This document shows, piece by piece, positions 43,367 to 52,090 of a stretch of 64,000 nucleotides of DNA. The notes below the pieces were generated by a model. It had not been told where the DNA came from and ran no database searches. It saw only the letters and a list, made by a program, of their open reading frames with translations. The stretch comes from UBA1479 sp002706405 (lineage in GTDB: Bacteria; Pseudomonadota; Alphaproteobacteria; Rhodospirillales; Casp-alpha2): assembly GCA_963972255.1 (NCBI GenBank), contig CAXATO010000004.1, positions 124,001-188,000 on the forward strand, given 5' to 3'. Position numbers and translations under genes: made by a program. Position 1 is the first letter of the stretch. Each line of letters opens with the position of its first letter.

Positions 43367-44974
43367 TCAGGCCGCGGCGCGAATCGCGGCCGCCTTTACA
43401 CCGTCGTCGACATGGCTTTCAAACTGTTCGAAATTGACCTCGAACCGCTGGGTCAGGTCGCGCGCCTGGGCGTCATAGGCCGCCGCGTCGGCCCAGGTGT
43501 TCTTCGGATTCAACACCTCCGTCGGCACGTTCGGGCAGGCATTGGGCACCAGCACCCCGAAGTTGGGATCGGGGGTGAAGCCCGCGGCATCCAGCTTGCC
43601 GTCCAAGGCCGCGTGCAGCATGGCCCGGGTATAGGCGATCTTCATGCGCTCGCCCACGCCGTAGCCGCCGCCGGACCAGCCCGTGTTGACGAGCCAGCAT
43701 TTGGCGTTGTGCTTGGCCATCTTCTCGCCCAGCAGCTTGGCATAGACCGTGGGGTGGCGCGGCATGAAGGGGGCGCCGAAGCAGGTCGAGAACGTCGCCT
43801 GCGGTTCCTTCAGGCCCCGCTCCGTGCCCGCGACCTTGGCCGTGTAGCCCGACAGGAAATGGTACATGGCCTGATCCGGGGTCAGCTGGCTGATCGGCGG
43901 CAGCACGCCGAAGGCATCGCAGGTCAGCATGACGATGTCCTTGGGCTGGCCGCCGCATCCGGTGGCCGAGGCGTTGTGGACCTTGGAAATGTCGTAGCTG
44001 ACGCGGCCGTTCTCCGTCAGGCTGGGGTCGAAGAAATCCAGCGCGCCGGTGACCGGGTCCATGACCACGTTTTCGATGATCGAGCCGAAGGAATGGCACA
44101 GATCGTAGATTTCCGGCTCGGCCTCGTGGGTCAGGTTGATGGTCTTGGCATAGCAGCCGCCTTCGAAGTTGAAGACCCCCACATCGCCCCAGCCGTGCTC
44201 GTCGTCACCGATCAGGGTGCGCGAGGAATCCGCCGACAGGGTCGTCTTGCCCGTGCCCGACAGGCCGAAGAAGATCGCCGTGGAACCGTCGGCCCCCTGG
44301 TTGGCCGAACAGTGCATGGGCAGCACGTCCTTCGGCGGCAGCAGGTAGTTCATGATCGAGAAGATGGATTTCTTGATCTCGCCCGCATAGGCCGACCCAC
44401 CGATGATGATCATGCGCCGGGACAGATGGACGACGATGAAAGTGCCCGACGTGGTGCCGTCCTGGGCCGGGTCGGCGGTCAGGGACGGCGCCTGGATCAC
44501 CGTGAAATCGGGCTCGAACCCGGCCAGATCCTGGCGGGGCGGCTGAATGAACATGTTGCGCGCGAACAGGTTGTGCCAGGCTTCCTCGGTCACGACCCGG
44601 ACCTTCAGGCGATAGTCGGAATGGGCGCCGGCGTAGCAATCCTGCACGAAGGCGTCCTTGCCCTGGTAGTGCTTCTGCATCTTGGCCAGCAGGCCGTCGA
44701 AATGGGCTTCGGAAATCGGCCGGTTGACGTTGCCCCACCAGATCTCGCCCTTGGTGGCGTCTTCTTCGACGATGAAGCGGTCGTTGGGCGAGCGGCCCGT
44801 GTGCTGGCCCGTTTCGGTGACGATGGCGCCGCCGGCCGACACCTGGCCTTCGCCGCGGCGCACCGCTTCTTCGAACAGATGGTGGGCATCAAGATTCCAA
44901 AAGGCCCGTTTGACCCCCGCCAATCCGTGATTGTCCAATCCGAAGCTGGAAATGAAGTGTCCTGCGTTCTCCAC
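43367..44974 (-). CDS. pckA: Phosphoenolpyruvate carboxykinase (ATP)
   Basis: Gluconeogenic enzyme converting oxaloacetate and ATP to PEP. The 535-residue protein has the P-loop FFGLSGTGKTTLSAD, the metal-binding GDDEHGWGDVGVFNFEGGCY, the conserved YAGEIKKSIF and a C-terminal NTGWSGGGYGVGERM. The start is GTG at 44974, preceded by TCAGGGGATATATC. In rhizobia pckA is likewise the divergent neighbour of chvI-chvG; here a cobalt/haem block intervenes. Confidence 0.97.
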   Translation of the reverse strand: MENAGHFISSFGLDNHGLAGVKRAFWNLDAHHLFEEAVRRGEGQVSAGGAIVTETGQHTGRSPNDRFIVEEDATKGEIWWGNVNRPISEAHFDGLLAKMQKHYQGKDAFVQDCYAGAHSDYRLKVRVVTEEAWHNLFARNMFIQPPRQDLAGFEPDFTVIQAPSLTADPAQDGTTSGTFIVVHLSRRMIIIGGSAYAGEIKKSIFSIMNYLLPPKDVLPMHCSANQGADGSTAIFFGLSGTGKTTLSADSSRTLIGDDEHGWGDVGVFNFEGGCYAKTINLTHEAEPEIYDLCHSFGSIIENVVMDPVTGALDFFDPSLTENGRVSYDISKVHNASATGCGGQPKDIVMLTCDAFGVLPPISQLTPDQAMYHFLSGYTAKVAGTERGLKEPQATFSTCFGAPFMPRHPTVYAKLLGEKMAKHNAKCWLVNTGWSGGGYGVGERMKIAYTRAMLHAALDGKLDAAGFTPDPNFGVLVPNACPNVPTEVLNPKNTWADAAAYDAQARDLTQRFEVNFEQFESHVDDGVKAAAIRAAA

Positions 44975-45222
44975 GATATATCCCCTGAGAGTAAAAAAGT
45001 TCGCGCCCGTCGGCCGCGGCGATGCGGCCAGCTTGGTTGAGTGTTGCGTCGTGTTGTAGGCGATGATTGCGTGCCGATGCCCGCCCCCGGACGGTCGTCA
45101 CGTTCGATGTCCCTGATGTTTCCCTGCGCCCTGTTAACCAAGGTTTCCGGAAAAACTTAGCCGTCCCGTCAGCCGGGGGCAACAGCCCATTCACCTTATC
45201 GCGGCATGAAACCCGCCGGGGC

Positions 45223-45963
45223 TCAGGCCTTGGCCCGCGCCTTCCCGGCCAGGGCCACCAGCGCCTTGCGCAGGTCTGCCGCGTCGGCCGCCATGGCATC
45301 GAATTCCAGGCGCGCCGGACTGTCGTTGCGCATCAGGTCCAGGCCCCAGGGATCGCAGGCAACCGCCCGCCAGCCCTGGCCTTTGCGGCCCAACAACTTG
45401 TTGGCATACAGATCAAGGGCGGCAGCATGGTCCGCGTTCATATGGTCGATGACACCCGCTTCCGCCTTGGCGACGGCGCGGACGGCGGCCGGAGGCGGTG
45501 AAATCTCCGCCGCCTTCAGCCATTGCGCGCGGGCGAACCCACCGACCAGATGCACCCGGTCCACGGCCATGCGGTAGAATCCGAAATCCCCGAAATCCGC
45601 ATAGCGCGCCGCCCCGGGATGGCGCGCCAGGAAGCGCGCGCGGTGGCGCTTGTCCCGGGTCGGCGCGACCGTGCCCAGGACCGAGATGCGGGGCCCCTGC
45701 TGTGGGTTCTTGCGTCGAAGGGCCCGTTCCACCAGCAAGGAAGCCCGGGCATCCTTTTCAAGATTGCCCGTGTGATCCGACAGGCCCGAGAACAGAAAGA
45801 TCGGGCTGCCGTCCGTATCCGGCGCATAGGTGACGAGGGAGCCATAGGGCCAGCGCTCGCGCCCGCGAAAGGTCGTGGACAGCACGCCGGCGCGCCCGCC
45901 CAGAAGCAAACTCCGGACTTCGGCGATCAAAACATCGCGGGGAATGGCGGGGGGCCGGGCCAT
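45223..45963 (-). CDS. HugZ-family (FMN-binding split-barrel + DUF2470) protein
   Basis: A 246-residue protein with an N-terminal pyridoxamine-phosphate-oxidase-like split barrel (GVLSTTFRGRERWPYGSLVT, HTGNLEKDARASLLVE) and a C-terminal DUF2470 domain (IDHMNADHAAALDLYAN). HugZ proteins take part in haem utilisation/degradation. AAGGAG at 45976-45981 supports ATG 45963. It lies downstream of cbtB-cbtA, separated by a strong hairpin, which may set its expression apart from the riboswitch-controlled genes. Confidence 0.87.
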   Translation of the reverse strand: MARPPAIPRDVLIAEVRSLLLGGRAGVLSTTFRGRERWPYGSLVTYAPDTDGSPIFLFSGLSDHTGNLEKDARASLLVERALRRKNPQQGPRISVLGTVAPTRDKRHRARFLARHPGAARYADFGDFGFYRMAVDRVHLVGGFARAQWLKAAEISPPPAAVRAVAKAEAGVIDHMNADHAAALDLYANKLLGRKGQGWRAVACDPWGLDLMRNDSPARLEFDAMAADAADLRKALVALAGKARAKA

Positions 45964-45987
45964 GATCGGGCACGCTCCTTGAAACGG

Positions 45988-46014
45988 CGGGCGGCGGGAC
46001 AATCCCGCCGCCCG
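45988..46014 (-). terminator. Strong intercistronic hairpin between cbtA and the HugZ-type gene
   Basis: CGGGCGGCGGGA and TCCCGCCGCCCG form a perfect 12-bp GC-rich stem around a 3-nt loop. The following minus-strand sequence (GCCGTTTC) has only a short T-tract, so it could attenuate or process the mRNA rather than fully terminate it. Confidence 0.55.
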
Positions 46015-46047
46015 GGGTTCAAGACTGCCCGAAGGCAGGGCGTGCGA

Positions 46048-46794
46048 TCAAGTCAGCTTGAAGCGCTGTGCCAGGGTTCCCGTGGCGAAGCCCAGGAACG
46101 CCCAGAACGCCGCCGCCGTAACCAGAGAGGCGGCAACGAAATGAGCCGCCAGTTCCGGCGGCACGGGTCCGCCCATGGCGTCGGCATGGGGGGCTCCCAT
46201 GACATGGGGCAGCGCCAGCAAGGCGCCCCCGGCCCAGGGCATCCACCGCTTGGCCCCTAAGAACATCAAGCCCAGCCCCGCCGCCGTCAAAACGGCGCAG
46301 AGCACCCACCATCCTTGGCGGCCGGTCAGCTCGGCGGCCATGGAGCCCGGCAACTCGGGCGGCAGGCCCAGGGCCGGTGCCAGGGACACGACCGCGTAGC
46401 CGGCGATGCCCCAAAGCACACCCTGGCGGCCGTCGACGGGCCGACCGCGCATGAAGATCACGGCCGTCAGCACCAGGGCAAAGCCGATCGCCGTCAGCAC
46501 GTTGGTCAGGGTGGTAAAGAGCGTGCGCTCCAACCCGTCCTCGGGTGCCCAGCTTTCCGCCGCCGCACCCGGCGCATGATCGCCGGTGGCATGGGCCAGA
46601 TAGACCCGCCCGCCGGTCAGGCCGCGGGCCGCAAGGTCCACCTGGGCATGGCCGCCCAGGGCGGCATGGGGTTTGGTCTCGAATTCCTCGGCATGGAGGA
46701 TGAGCGGCGTGGTCGTGAACTGCTGCACCACGGACACGGCAAGCCCAGCCGCCAGCCCGGCCAGCAGGGCGACCGCAAAAATACGTCCTGTCAT
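46048..46794 (-). CDS. cbtA: Cobalt transporter subunit CbtA
   Basis: A 248-residue membrane protein with five to six hydrophobic segments: IFAVALLAGLAAGLAVSVVQ, LTAIGFALVLTAVIFMRG, VLWGIAGYAVVSLAPALGLP with P-E-LPG, WWVLCAVLTAAGLGLMFLG and AASLVTAAAFWAFLGFATG. This matches CbtA of the predicted cobalt transporter found under cobalamin riboswitches. It lies 9 bp downstream of cbtB. Confidence 0.92.
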   Translation of the reverse strand: MTGRIFAVALLAGLAAGLAVSVVQQFTTTPLILHAEEFETKPHAALGGHAQVDLAARGLTGGRVYLAHATGDHAPGAAAESWAPEDGLERTLFTTLTNVLTAIGFALVLTAVIFMRGRPVDGRQGVLWGIAGYAVVSLAPALGLPPELPGSMAAELTGRQGWWVLCAVLTAAGLGLMFLGAKRWMPWAGGALLALPHVMGAPHADAMGGPVPPELAAHFVAASLVTAAAFWAFLGFATGTLAQRFKLT

Positions 46795-46803
46795 GGCGCT
46801 AAC

Positions 46804-46980
46804 TCAGTGACAGGGAAACGAGAATGCGTGGCGGGTATCGTGAGCCGCGTTATGGATGCTTTCCGGATGGGCGAAGCCCGTGCCGAACAGCAGGAAAACC
46901 CCGAACAACAGGGCCAAGGCGGCAGGGGCCGCCCGTTCAGCGGTCGTCGTGGTGACGGTCTGGTGGGTCTGAGTGGTCAT
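46804..46980 (-). CDS. cbtB: Cobalt transporter subunit CbtB
   Basis: A 58-residue protein with one membrane helix (APAALALLFGVFLLFGTGF) and the diagnostic His-rich C-terminus: HPESIHNAAHDTRHAFSFPCH. The periplasmic His/Cys tail is presumed to capture cobalt for CbtA. TCGGAGGTTTCACGC precedes its ATG. A full cobalamin riboswitch lies upstream, so cobalt import is shut off when B12 is plentiful. Confidence 0.95.
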   Translation of the reverse strand: MTTQTHQTVTTTTAERAAPAALALLFGVFLLFGTGFAHPESIHNAAHDTRHAFSFPCH

Positions 46981-47071
46981 TGCGTGAAACCTCCGAATTT
47001 AAAAGTGTCGCATTAAGGTTCCACCGCTTGCGGCATACCGCCCCTGCAGGACCCCCGTCCTTCGGGTATCG

Positions 47072-47310
47072 CGGTGACAGGTGGCAGGTCTCCTGGCTTG
47101 TGGGTCGTCGTACCGTCCGGCCTTCCCGGCCGCCCGACCCATCCGTTTGGAAGGGTCCGGCGTCCAGTGGCGCGACGGTGAACGGTACTCGCCACTCACA
47201 GTTGCGGGGGCAGCCACGGTTCGGGAGCCCCCGAATTGGGTCTGCTCCGTTTCGTGTTCCCTCTTAGCCCCGGGGCCTGATGCCCTTAGTCGGGGAACCA
47301 CCTGGCGGGA
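47072..47310 (-). promoter_or_regulatory. Cobalamin (B12) riboswitch upstream of cbtB-cbtA
   Basis: The minus strand contains the B12 box AAGCCAGGAGACCTGCC (47083-47099), the conserved GCTGCCCCCGCAACTGTGAG upstream of it, and TAAGAGGGAAC at the 5' side. Their order and spacing are those of the adenosylcobalamin riboswitch. Coordinates of the outer ends are approximate. The leader then runs about 90 nt to the cbtB start. Confidence 0.95.
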
Positions 47311-47542
47311 CTATAAGGAACCGGGGTGGTGATGGTCAACGGAATGCGGCCCTGCGCGCGGCGATTTGCCTTATTTCCTCCAAGCGATTGGTCAAAGGCG
47401 CCCCATTCGCGTTAAAATTCTGCCATAAAGGCGGATGAAAGTGGCCTTCCGCCGGGGTGGCCTTATGGCAAATCCGGCCCGTCACCATTCACCGCCCGGC
47501 GGCATGTCCGCATCCCCGCCGGCATCTCGTAAGGAGATTTCC
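47311..47542. other. Intergenic region between the riboswitch and chvI
   Basis: About 230 bp shared by the divergent cbtB and chvI transcripts. No gene seen. The AT-richer stretch 47370-47430 may hold the promoters; the chvI ribosome-binding site is AAGGAGA at 47531-47537. Confidence 0.5.
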
Positions 47543-48235
47543 ATGCCCAGTTCCATCGCCCTGGTCGACGACGATCAAAACATCCTGACTTCCGTGTCCA
47601 TGGCATTGGAGGCCGAAGGCTACAACGTCACCACCTATTCCGACGGGGCCGAGGCCCTGGAAGGGCTGGGGCGCGCGCCCGTGGACCTGGCCGTGCTCGA
47701 CATCAAGATGCCGCGCATGGACGGCATGGAGCTGCTCACCCGCATCCGCGAGCACGACAACCTGCCGGTGATCTTCCTGACGTCCAAGGACGACGAGGTC
47801 GACGAGGTCGTGGGTCTGCGCATGGGCGCCGACGACTACATCAAGAAGCCGTTTTCCCAGCGCCTGTTGATCGAGCGCATCCGCGCCGTGCTGCGCCGCC
47901 GGGAACTGGAAGGCAAGGAGCCCGATTCCAAGGACGTCGTGCGCCGAGGTGATCTGGTGCTCGACCCGTCCCGCCATCTCTGCACCTGGAAGGGCAAGGA
48001 AGTGAACCTGACGGTCACCGAATTCCTGATCGTCGAGGCCCTGGCCCGCCGTCCCGGCCATGTCAAAAACCGCGACCAGTTGATTGACGCCGCCTACGGC
48101 GAGAATATCTATGTCGACGACCGCACCATCGACAGCCACATCAAACGGCTGCGCCGCAAGTTCCGCGCCGTCGACAACGAGTTTTCGGAGATCGAAACGC
48201 TTTACGGCATCGGCTACCGCTACAAGGCCGAGTAG
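47543..48235 (+). CDS. chvI: Response regulator ChvI (OmpR/PhoB type)
   Basis: A 230-residue regulator: receiver domain with acidic pair Asp10/Asp11, phospho-acceptor Asp53 (AVLDIKMPRMDG) and Lys in FLTSKDD, then a winged-helix DNA-binding domain (VTEFLIVEALARRPGHVKNR, DDRTIDSHIKRLRRKF, YGIGYRYKAE). KNRDQLIDAAYGENIYVDDR is typical of ChvI. With ChvG it controls envelope and acid-stress genes. The frame is open to 47435, but MPSSIALVDDDQNI with its ribosome-binding site is the start. Confidence 0.94.
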   Translation: MPSSIALVDDDQNILTSVSMALEAEGYNVTTYSDGAEALEGLGRAPVDLAVLDIKMPRMDGMELLTRIREHDNLPVIFLTSKDDEVDEVVGLRMGADDYIKKPFSQRLLIERIRAVLRRRELEGKEPDSKDVVRRGDLVLDPSRHLCTWKGKEVNLTVTEFLIVEALARRPGHVKNRDQLIDAAYGENIYVDDRTIDSHIKRLRRKFRAVDNEFSEIETLYGIGYRYKAE

Positions 48236-48293
48236 CTTGCACGCCGCACCGATCGCCGCGTTTGCCGCCCTGTTCCGGGGCTTAAGGGGGCCC

Positions 48294-50009
48294 ATGGCCA
48301 AGGACGGAACCTATTCTGACGACGGGCAGGACGCGCCGGAGGCCCCGGGCAGCGGGCGCGACGGTGCGTCGTCGGCGGCCCCGGCGGATGACGCCCAGGG
48401 CAGCGGCGAGCGCCAGCGCAAGCGGCGCCTGATTTCGCCCATTTCCGTTCATATCCTGGCGATCAACATGCTGGCCCTGTCGATCCTGGTCGCCGGCGTG
48501 CTGTACCTGGGCGATTACCGGCAAAGCCTGATCCGGGCCGAGCTGTCGGCGCTGCGCACCCAGGCGCAGCTGTTCGCCGTGGCCCTGGCCGAAGGGGCCA
48601 TGCATCTGGACCAGTCGTCGGAACAGCAGGTCGCGACCAACATCCGCAATCAGATGCTGCGCCGGCTGGTCGAGGCCACCGGCACCCGCGCCCGGCTGTT
48701 CAACCGGGCGGGCGAACTGGCCGCCGACTCGCGCTATTTCGGCAAGACCCGCCAGGCCGTCGAGGTCGAACAACTGCCGCCGCCCGGCCATGACGAGGGC
48801 GGCGCCGCGGATACCATGTTCGACATCTACGACCGCGTGACCCGCTGGCTGCCGGGCACCATGCCGCTCAGCCACTATCGAGAAATTCCCGAGCCCTCGG
48901 CGGCGGATTATCCCGAGGTCATGTCGGCGCTGATGGGCGACGACAGCAAGATCGTCCGCGCCTATTCCCAGGACAGCATGATGCTGTCCGTCGCCGTGCC
49001 CGTGCAGCGCTACAAGCGCATCCTGGGGGCGCTCATGCTGACCAAGCCTTCGGCCTCCATCGACAACGCGCTGTTGGACGTGCGCCTGGATATTCTCAAG
49101 ATCTTCGGTGTCGCCATCGCTATCACCACGTTCCTGTCGATCTATCTGGCGCGCACCATCGCTCGGCCCGTCCGCCGCCTGGCCGCCGCCGCCGACCGCG
49201 TGCGCCGCGACCATTCGCGCGAAGAGGAAATTCCCGACTTCACCACCCGCAATGATGAAATCGGCGACCTGTCCCATGCCCTGCGCACCATGACCGGCGC
49301 ATTATGGACCCGCATGGATGCGATCGAGCGGTTCGCCGCCGACGTGGCCCATGAGATCAAGAACCCGCTGACCAGCCTGCGCAGCGCGGTCGAGACCGCG
49401 GCCCGGATCAAGGACGTGGACCAGCAACGCAAGCTGATGTCGATCATCCAGGACGATGTCGGCCGCCTGGACCGGCTGATCTCCGACATTTCCGACGCGT
49501 CGCGCCTGGATGCGGAACTGTCGCGCTCCCACCGCGAGCCGGTCGACCTGGCCGGCATGCTGTCGACCCTGGCCGATGTCCATGCGACCACGGCGCCGGA
49601 CGGCGGCCCGCAACTGGTGTTGGAGATCATGGACGGGGAGAAGCTGACCGTTCAGGGCATGGAAGGCCGGCTGGTCCAGGTGTTCCGCAACCTGATCGCC
49701 AATGCGGTGACCTTCAGCCCGCCGGGCGGCACCATCCGCGTCACCGCGTCGCGCGACCGCAAGGCCGCGGTCGTAACCATCGACGACGAAGGCCCCGGTA
49801 TTCCCCCCGGCAAGGAAGAGGCGATCTTCCAGCGCTTCTATACGGAACGCCCGCAGGGCGAAAAATTCGGCACCCATTCCGGCCTGGGCCTGTCGATCTC
49901 GCAACAGATCGTCGACGCCCACGACGGCACCATCCGCGCCTCCAACCGCCTGGGCGCCGACGGCGCGGTGCTGGGAGCCCGGTTTACGGTCTGCCTGCCC
50001 ATCGCCTAG
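48294..50009 (+). CDS. chvG: Sensor histidine kinase ChvG
   Basis: A 571-residue membrane kinase: a disordered acidic N-terminus (residues 1-45), membrane helix (VHILAINMLALSILVAGVLY), periplasmic sensor of about 200 residues (stimulus-sensing domain), second membrane helix (IFGVAIAITTFLSIYLA), HAMP, dimerisation H-box FAADVAHEIKNPLTSLRSA with His353, and an ATPase domain (FRNLIANAVTFSPPGGTI, DDEGPGIPPGKEEAIFQRFY, GLGLSISQQIV). All catalytic boxes are present. Confidence 0.94.
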   Translation: MAKDGTYSDDGQDAPEAPGSGRDGASSAAPADDAQGSGERQRKRRLISPISVHILAINMLALSILVAGVLYLGDYRQSLIRAELSALRTQAQLFAVALAEGAMHLDQSSEQQVATNIRNQMLRRLVEATGTRARLFNRAGELAADSRYFGKTRQAVEVEQLPPPGHDEGGAADTMFDIYDRVTRWLPGTMPLSHYREIPEPSAADYPEVMSALMGDDSKIVRAYSQDSMMLSVAVPVQRYKRILGALMLTKPSASIDNALLDVRLDILKIFGVAIAITTFLSIYLARTIARPVRRLAAAADRVRRDHSREEEIPDFTTRNDEIGDLSHALRTMTGALWTRMDAIERFAADVAHEIKNPLTSLRSAVETAARIKDVDQQRKLMSIIQDDVGRLDRLISDISDASRLDAELSRSHREPVDLAGMLSTLADVHATTAPDGGPQLVLEIMDGEKLTVQGMEGRLVQVFRNLIANAVTFSPPGGTIRVTASRDRKAAVVTIDDEGPGIPPGKEEAIFQRFYTERPQGEKFGTHSGLGLSISQQIVDAHDGTIRASNRLGADGAVLGARFTVCLPIA

Positions 50010-50030
50010 GCGCATCGGCAGAATTCCGCA

Positions 50031-50103
50031 GCCTCACTCTTTCCCCTCATCGTCTCTGTGTCTCAGTGGTTCAAAACAAGGGTAACCATAGGGACAGTGA
50101 GGC
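50031..50103. repeat. Inverted repeat enclosing a 'CACAGAGAC'-type intergenic motif
   Basis: GCCTCACT (50031-50038) and AGTGAGGC (50096-50103) are perfect inverted repeats. Between them the minus strand reads AACCACTGAGACACAGAGAC (50053-50072). The region separates convergent chvG and the methyltransferase gene and may act as a terminator. Confidence 0.5.
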
Positions 50104-50115
50104 GGTGAGAAGGAA

Positions 50116-51048
50116 CTAGGCTTGCTTCTTGAGACTGACCAGGATGGTGTCGGCCGCCATCTGCCCGCCGACCCGTTCGCGGTTTCGGTGATCGGCCAGG
50201 ATGCGGCGGAATTCGCCCCAGTTGGCGAGCACCACCGGCAGGCGGGCGAGGCCGCGGACCCGGCCCTCGCCCTTGATCTTGTCGCAGGTATGCTTGAGCG
50301 CCCGCTTCCAGGGCGCCTTGGCCTTGGGCATCCAGGTTTCCAGCTCCAGCCCCAACACCCGCGCCAGGCCGCCCAGCGCCGAAATGTTCCACCGCGTCAT
50401 GTGATGGGGCGGCAGGTTCATGACGTCGTCGTGCAGGTATTCGCGGCTCATGGGTGAATAGGGCACGGAAAACAGGATGCGGCCCTTGGGCGCCAGCAGG
50501 TTCTTGACCGCGCCCATGAGGGCCCCCGGCGTCGCGACATGCTCCAGCACATGGCTGAGCACCACCGCGTCATAGGTCCCGGCGGCCTTGGCGATGACCT
50601 GTTCCAGGGTGTCGCGGCGCACGTCGAGCCCGCGCGCCTGCGCCTTCCGGACCGAACTTTCCGACAGGTCGATGCCTTCCGCCGAAATCTGCGGCAGGTC
50701 GGAAAGCGTTGCCAGGAAATCGCCCTGCCCGGCGCCCAGTTCCAACAGGCGCAGCGCCCGCCCCTCGTCCGCCAGCACGTCCTTGATGCGCGCCCATTCC
50801 CAACGCCCCTGGGCATGGTATTTGGCGAACCCGGTCAGCCAGTCGTAGAACGCTGCCCCCCCGGCCAACATGGGGTCCGCATAGACCAGGCCGCAGTCGG
50901 CGCAGCGCACGATGTCGTAATCGCCGGGCACCGCCCCCGCGGGCGGGGCGGCCCCGAACACGGCAGTGAGCCCGCGCGCGATCTCGTCCGCGCCAAGGTG
51001 GCGGATCACGGCGCCGGGGCCGGCACAGACGGGGCATGTCGCGGTCAT
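50116..51048 (-). CDS. Class I SAM-dependent methyltransferase with N-terminal zinc-ribbon
   Basis: A 310-residue protein. Cys5/Cys8 (CPVC) and Cys49/Cys52 (CADC) look like a zinc ribbon; the methyltransferase core has LLELGAGQGDFLATL (residues ~101-115), GIDLSESSVRKAQARG and DAVVLSHVLEHVATPGALM. This resembles methyltransferase_11/23-type enzymes of sugar or lipid modification. It lies 28 bp behind the SDR gene, so the two form a transcription unit inserted in the ChvG-PTS region. Substrate unknown. Confidence 0.85.
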   Translation of the reverse strand: MTATCPVCAGPGAVIRHLGADEIARGLTAVFGAAPPAGAVPGDYDIVRCADCGLVYADPMLAGGAAFYDWLTGFAKYHAQGRWEWARIKDVLADEGRALRLLELGAGQGDFLATLSDLPQISAEGIDLSESSVRKAQARGLDVRRDTLEQVIAKAAGTYDAVVLSHVLEHVATPGALMGAVKNLLAPKGRILFSVPYSPMSREYLHDDVMNLPPHHMTRWNISALGGLARVLGLELETWMPKAKAPWKRALKHTCDKIKGEGRVRGLARLPVVLANWGEFRRILADHRNRERVGGQMAADTILVSLKKQA

Positions 51049-51076
51049 GGCCGCCCTTATACCCCCAGACGGCCGA

Positions 51077-51868
51077 TCAGTAATTAACCGATTCGCCGGA
51101 GCCGCCGTCGACCGCGATGCATTGGCCCGTGACCATCGCCGCCAGGGGCGAGCAGAAGAACAGCACCGCATTGGCCATGTCCTCGGGCGCGATCAGCCGA
51201 CCCATGGGGATGTCCTGCTCCCCCTTGGCAATGGCTTCTTTCAAGGTGATGCCGGCATCGTCGGCTTCGCGCTGGAAGATCTGCATGACCCGTTCCGTCG
51301 CCGTGAAGCCGGGATGCACGCAGTTGATGGTCACTCCGCCCTTGGCCGCGCGGGTCGCCAGCTGCTTGGTAAAGTTGGCCACGCCGGCGTTGACCACGCC
51401 GTTGGTCACCCGCAGCGGGGCGACGATGCGCGCCGTCATGCCGCCGATGTTGACGATACGGCCCCAGCCCTTTGCCTCCATGCGCGGCAACAGAATGCGC
51501 GCCAGGCGAATATAGGCCATCAGCTTGACGTCGATGTGGTAGCGGAACAGTTCATCCGTCTGCTCATCGAAGGGGGCTGCGGTCGAGGTCACGGCGTTGT
51601 TGACCAGAATGTCGATGCCGCCGGCGGCGGCCAGGGCATGGTCGGCGAATTTCTCCACGTCCTCCAGCTTCGAGACGTCGGCCTGGAACGGCCAGGCCTC
51701 GACGCCGAGGGCCCGGATGTCCGCCGCCGTCGCCTCCAGGCTCTCCATCGTGCGCCCGCACAGCGCGATGTTGGCCCCCTGTTTGGCCAGGGTCAGCGCG
51801 ATGGCGCGGCCGATGCCGCGCGAGCCGCCGGTGACGAAGGCGGTCTTGCCCGTCAGTTCGAAATCCAT
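51077..51868 (-). CDS. SDR-family protein lacking the catalytic Tyr-x3-Lys
   Basis: A 263-residue short-chain dehydrogenase/reductase fold: cofactor motif TGGSRGIGRAIAL, DVSKLEDVEKF, ILVNNAV and the C-terminal PGFTATERV and GQCIAVDGGSGESVNY. The position of the active-site Y-x3-K before A-G-V reads NGVVN in VTNGVVNAGVANFTKQLA, so both Tyr and Lys are Asn, and the usual Ser region is IVNIGGMTAR. The NAD(P) site is intact. It may use an atypical mechanism or be non-catalytic. Start ATG 51868 with GGAGG upstream. Confidence 0.85.
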   Translation of the reverse strand: MDFELTGKTAFVTGGSRGIGRAIALTLAKQGANIALCGRTMESLEATAADIRALGVEAWPFQADVSKLEDVEKFADHALAAAGGIDILVNNAVTSTAAPFDEQTDELFRYHIDVKLMAYIRLARILLPRMEAKGWGRIVNIGGMTARIVAPLRVTNGVVNAGVANFTKQLATRAAKGGVTINCVHPGFTATERVMQIFQREADDAGITLKEAIAKGEQDIPMGRLIAPEDMANAVLFFCSPLAAMVTGQCIAVDGGSGESVNY

Positions 51869-52090
51869 GTTTTTTGTCCTCCCATGAGGTGTTCTTAGGC
51901 GCCCCCGCTTGCGCCCAAGAATGGCGCAGGTCGGCCGGTTCGTCCACGGTCGGACGCGGGAGTTATCCACGCCGGCCGGCTGATTCCAAAAAACCGGGAC
52001 AGAAAATGCCGTGCCGCCGCCGGCGGCGGCGTTCGCAACAGCAAAAATTAGGCTGGACAGGATTGGCCAGCCAATCCAACCTCCCCGCTT

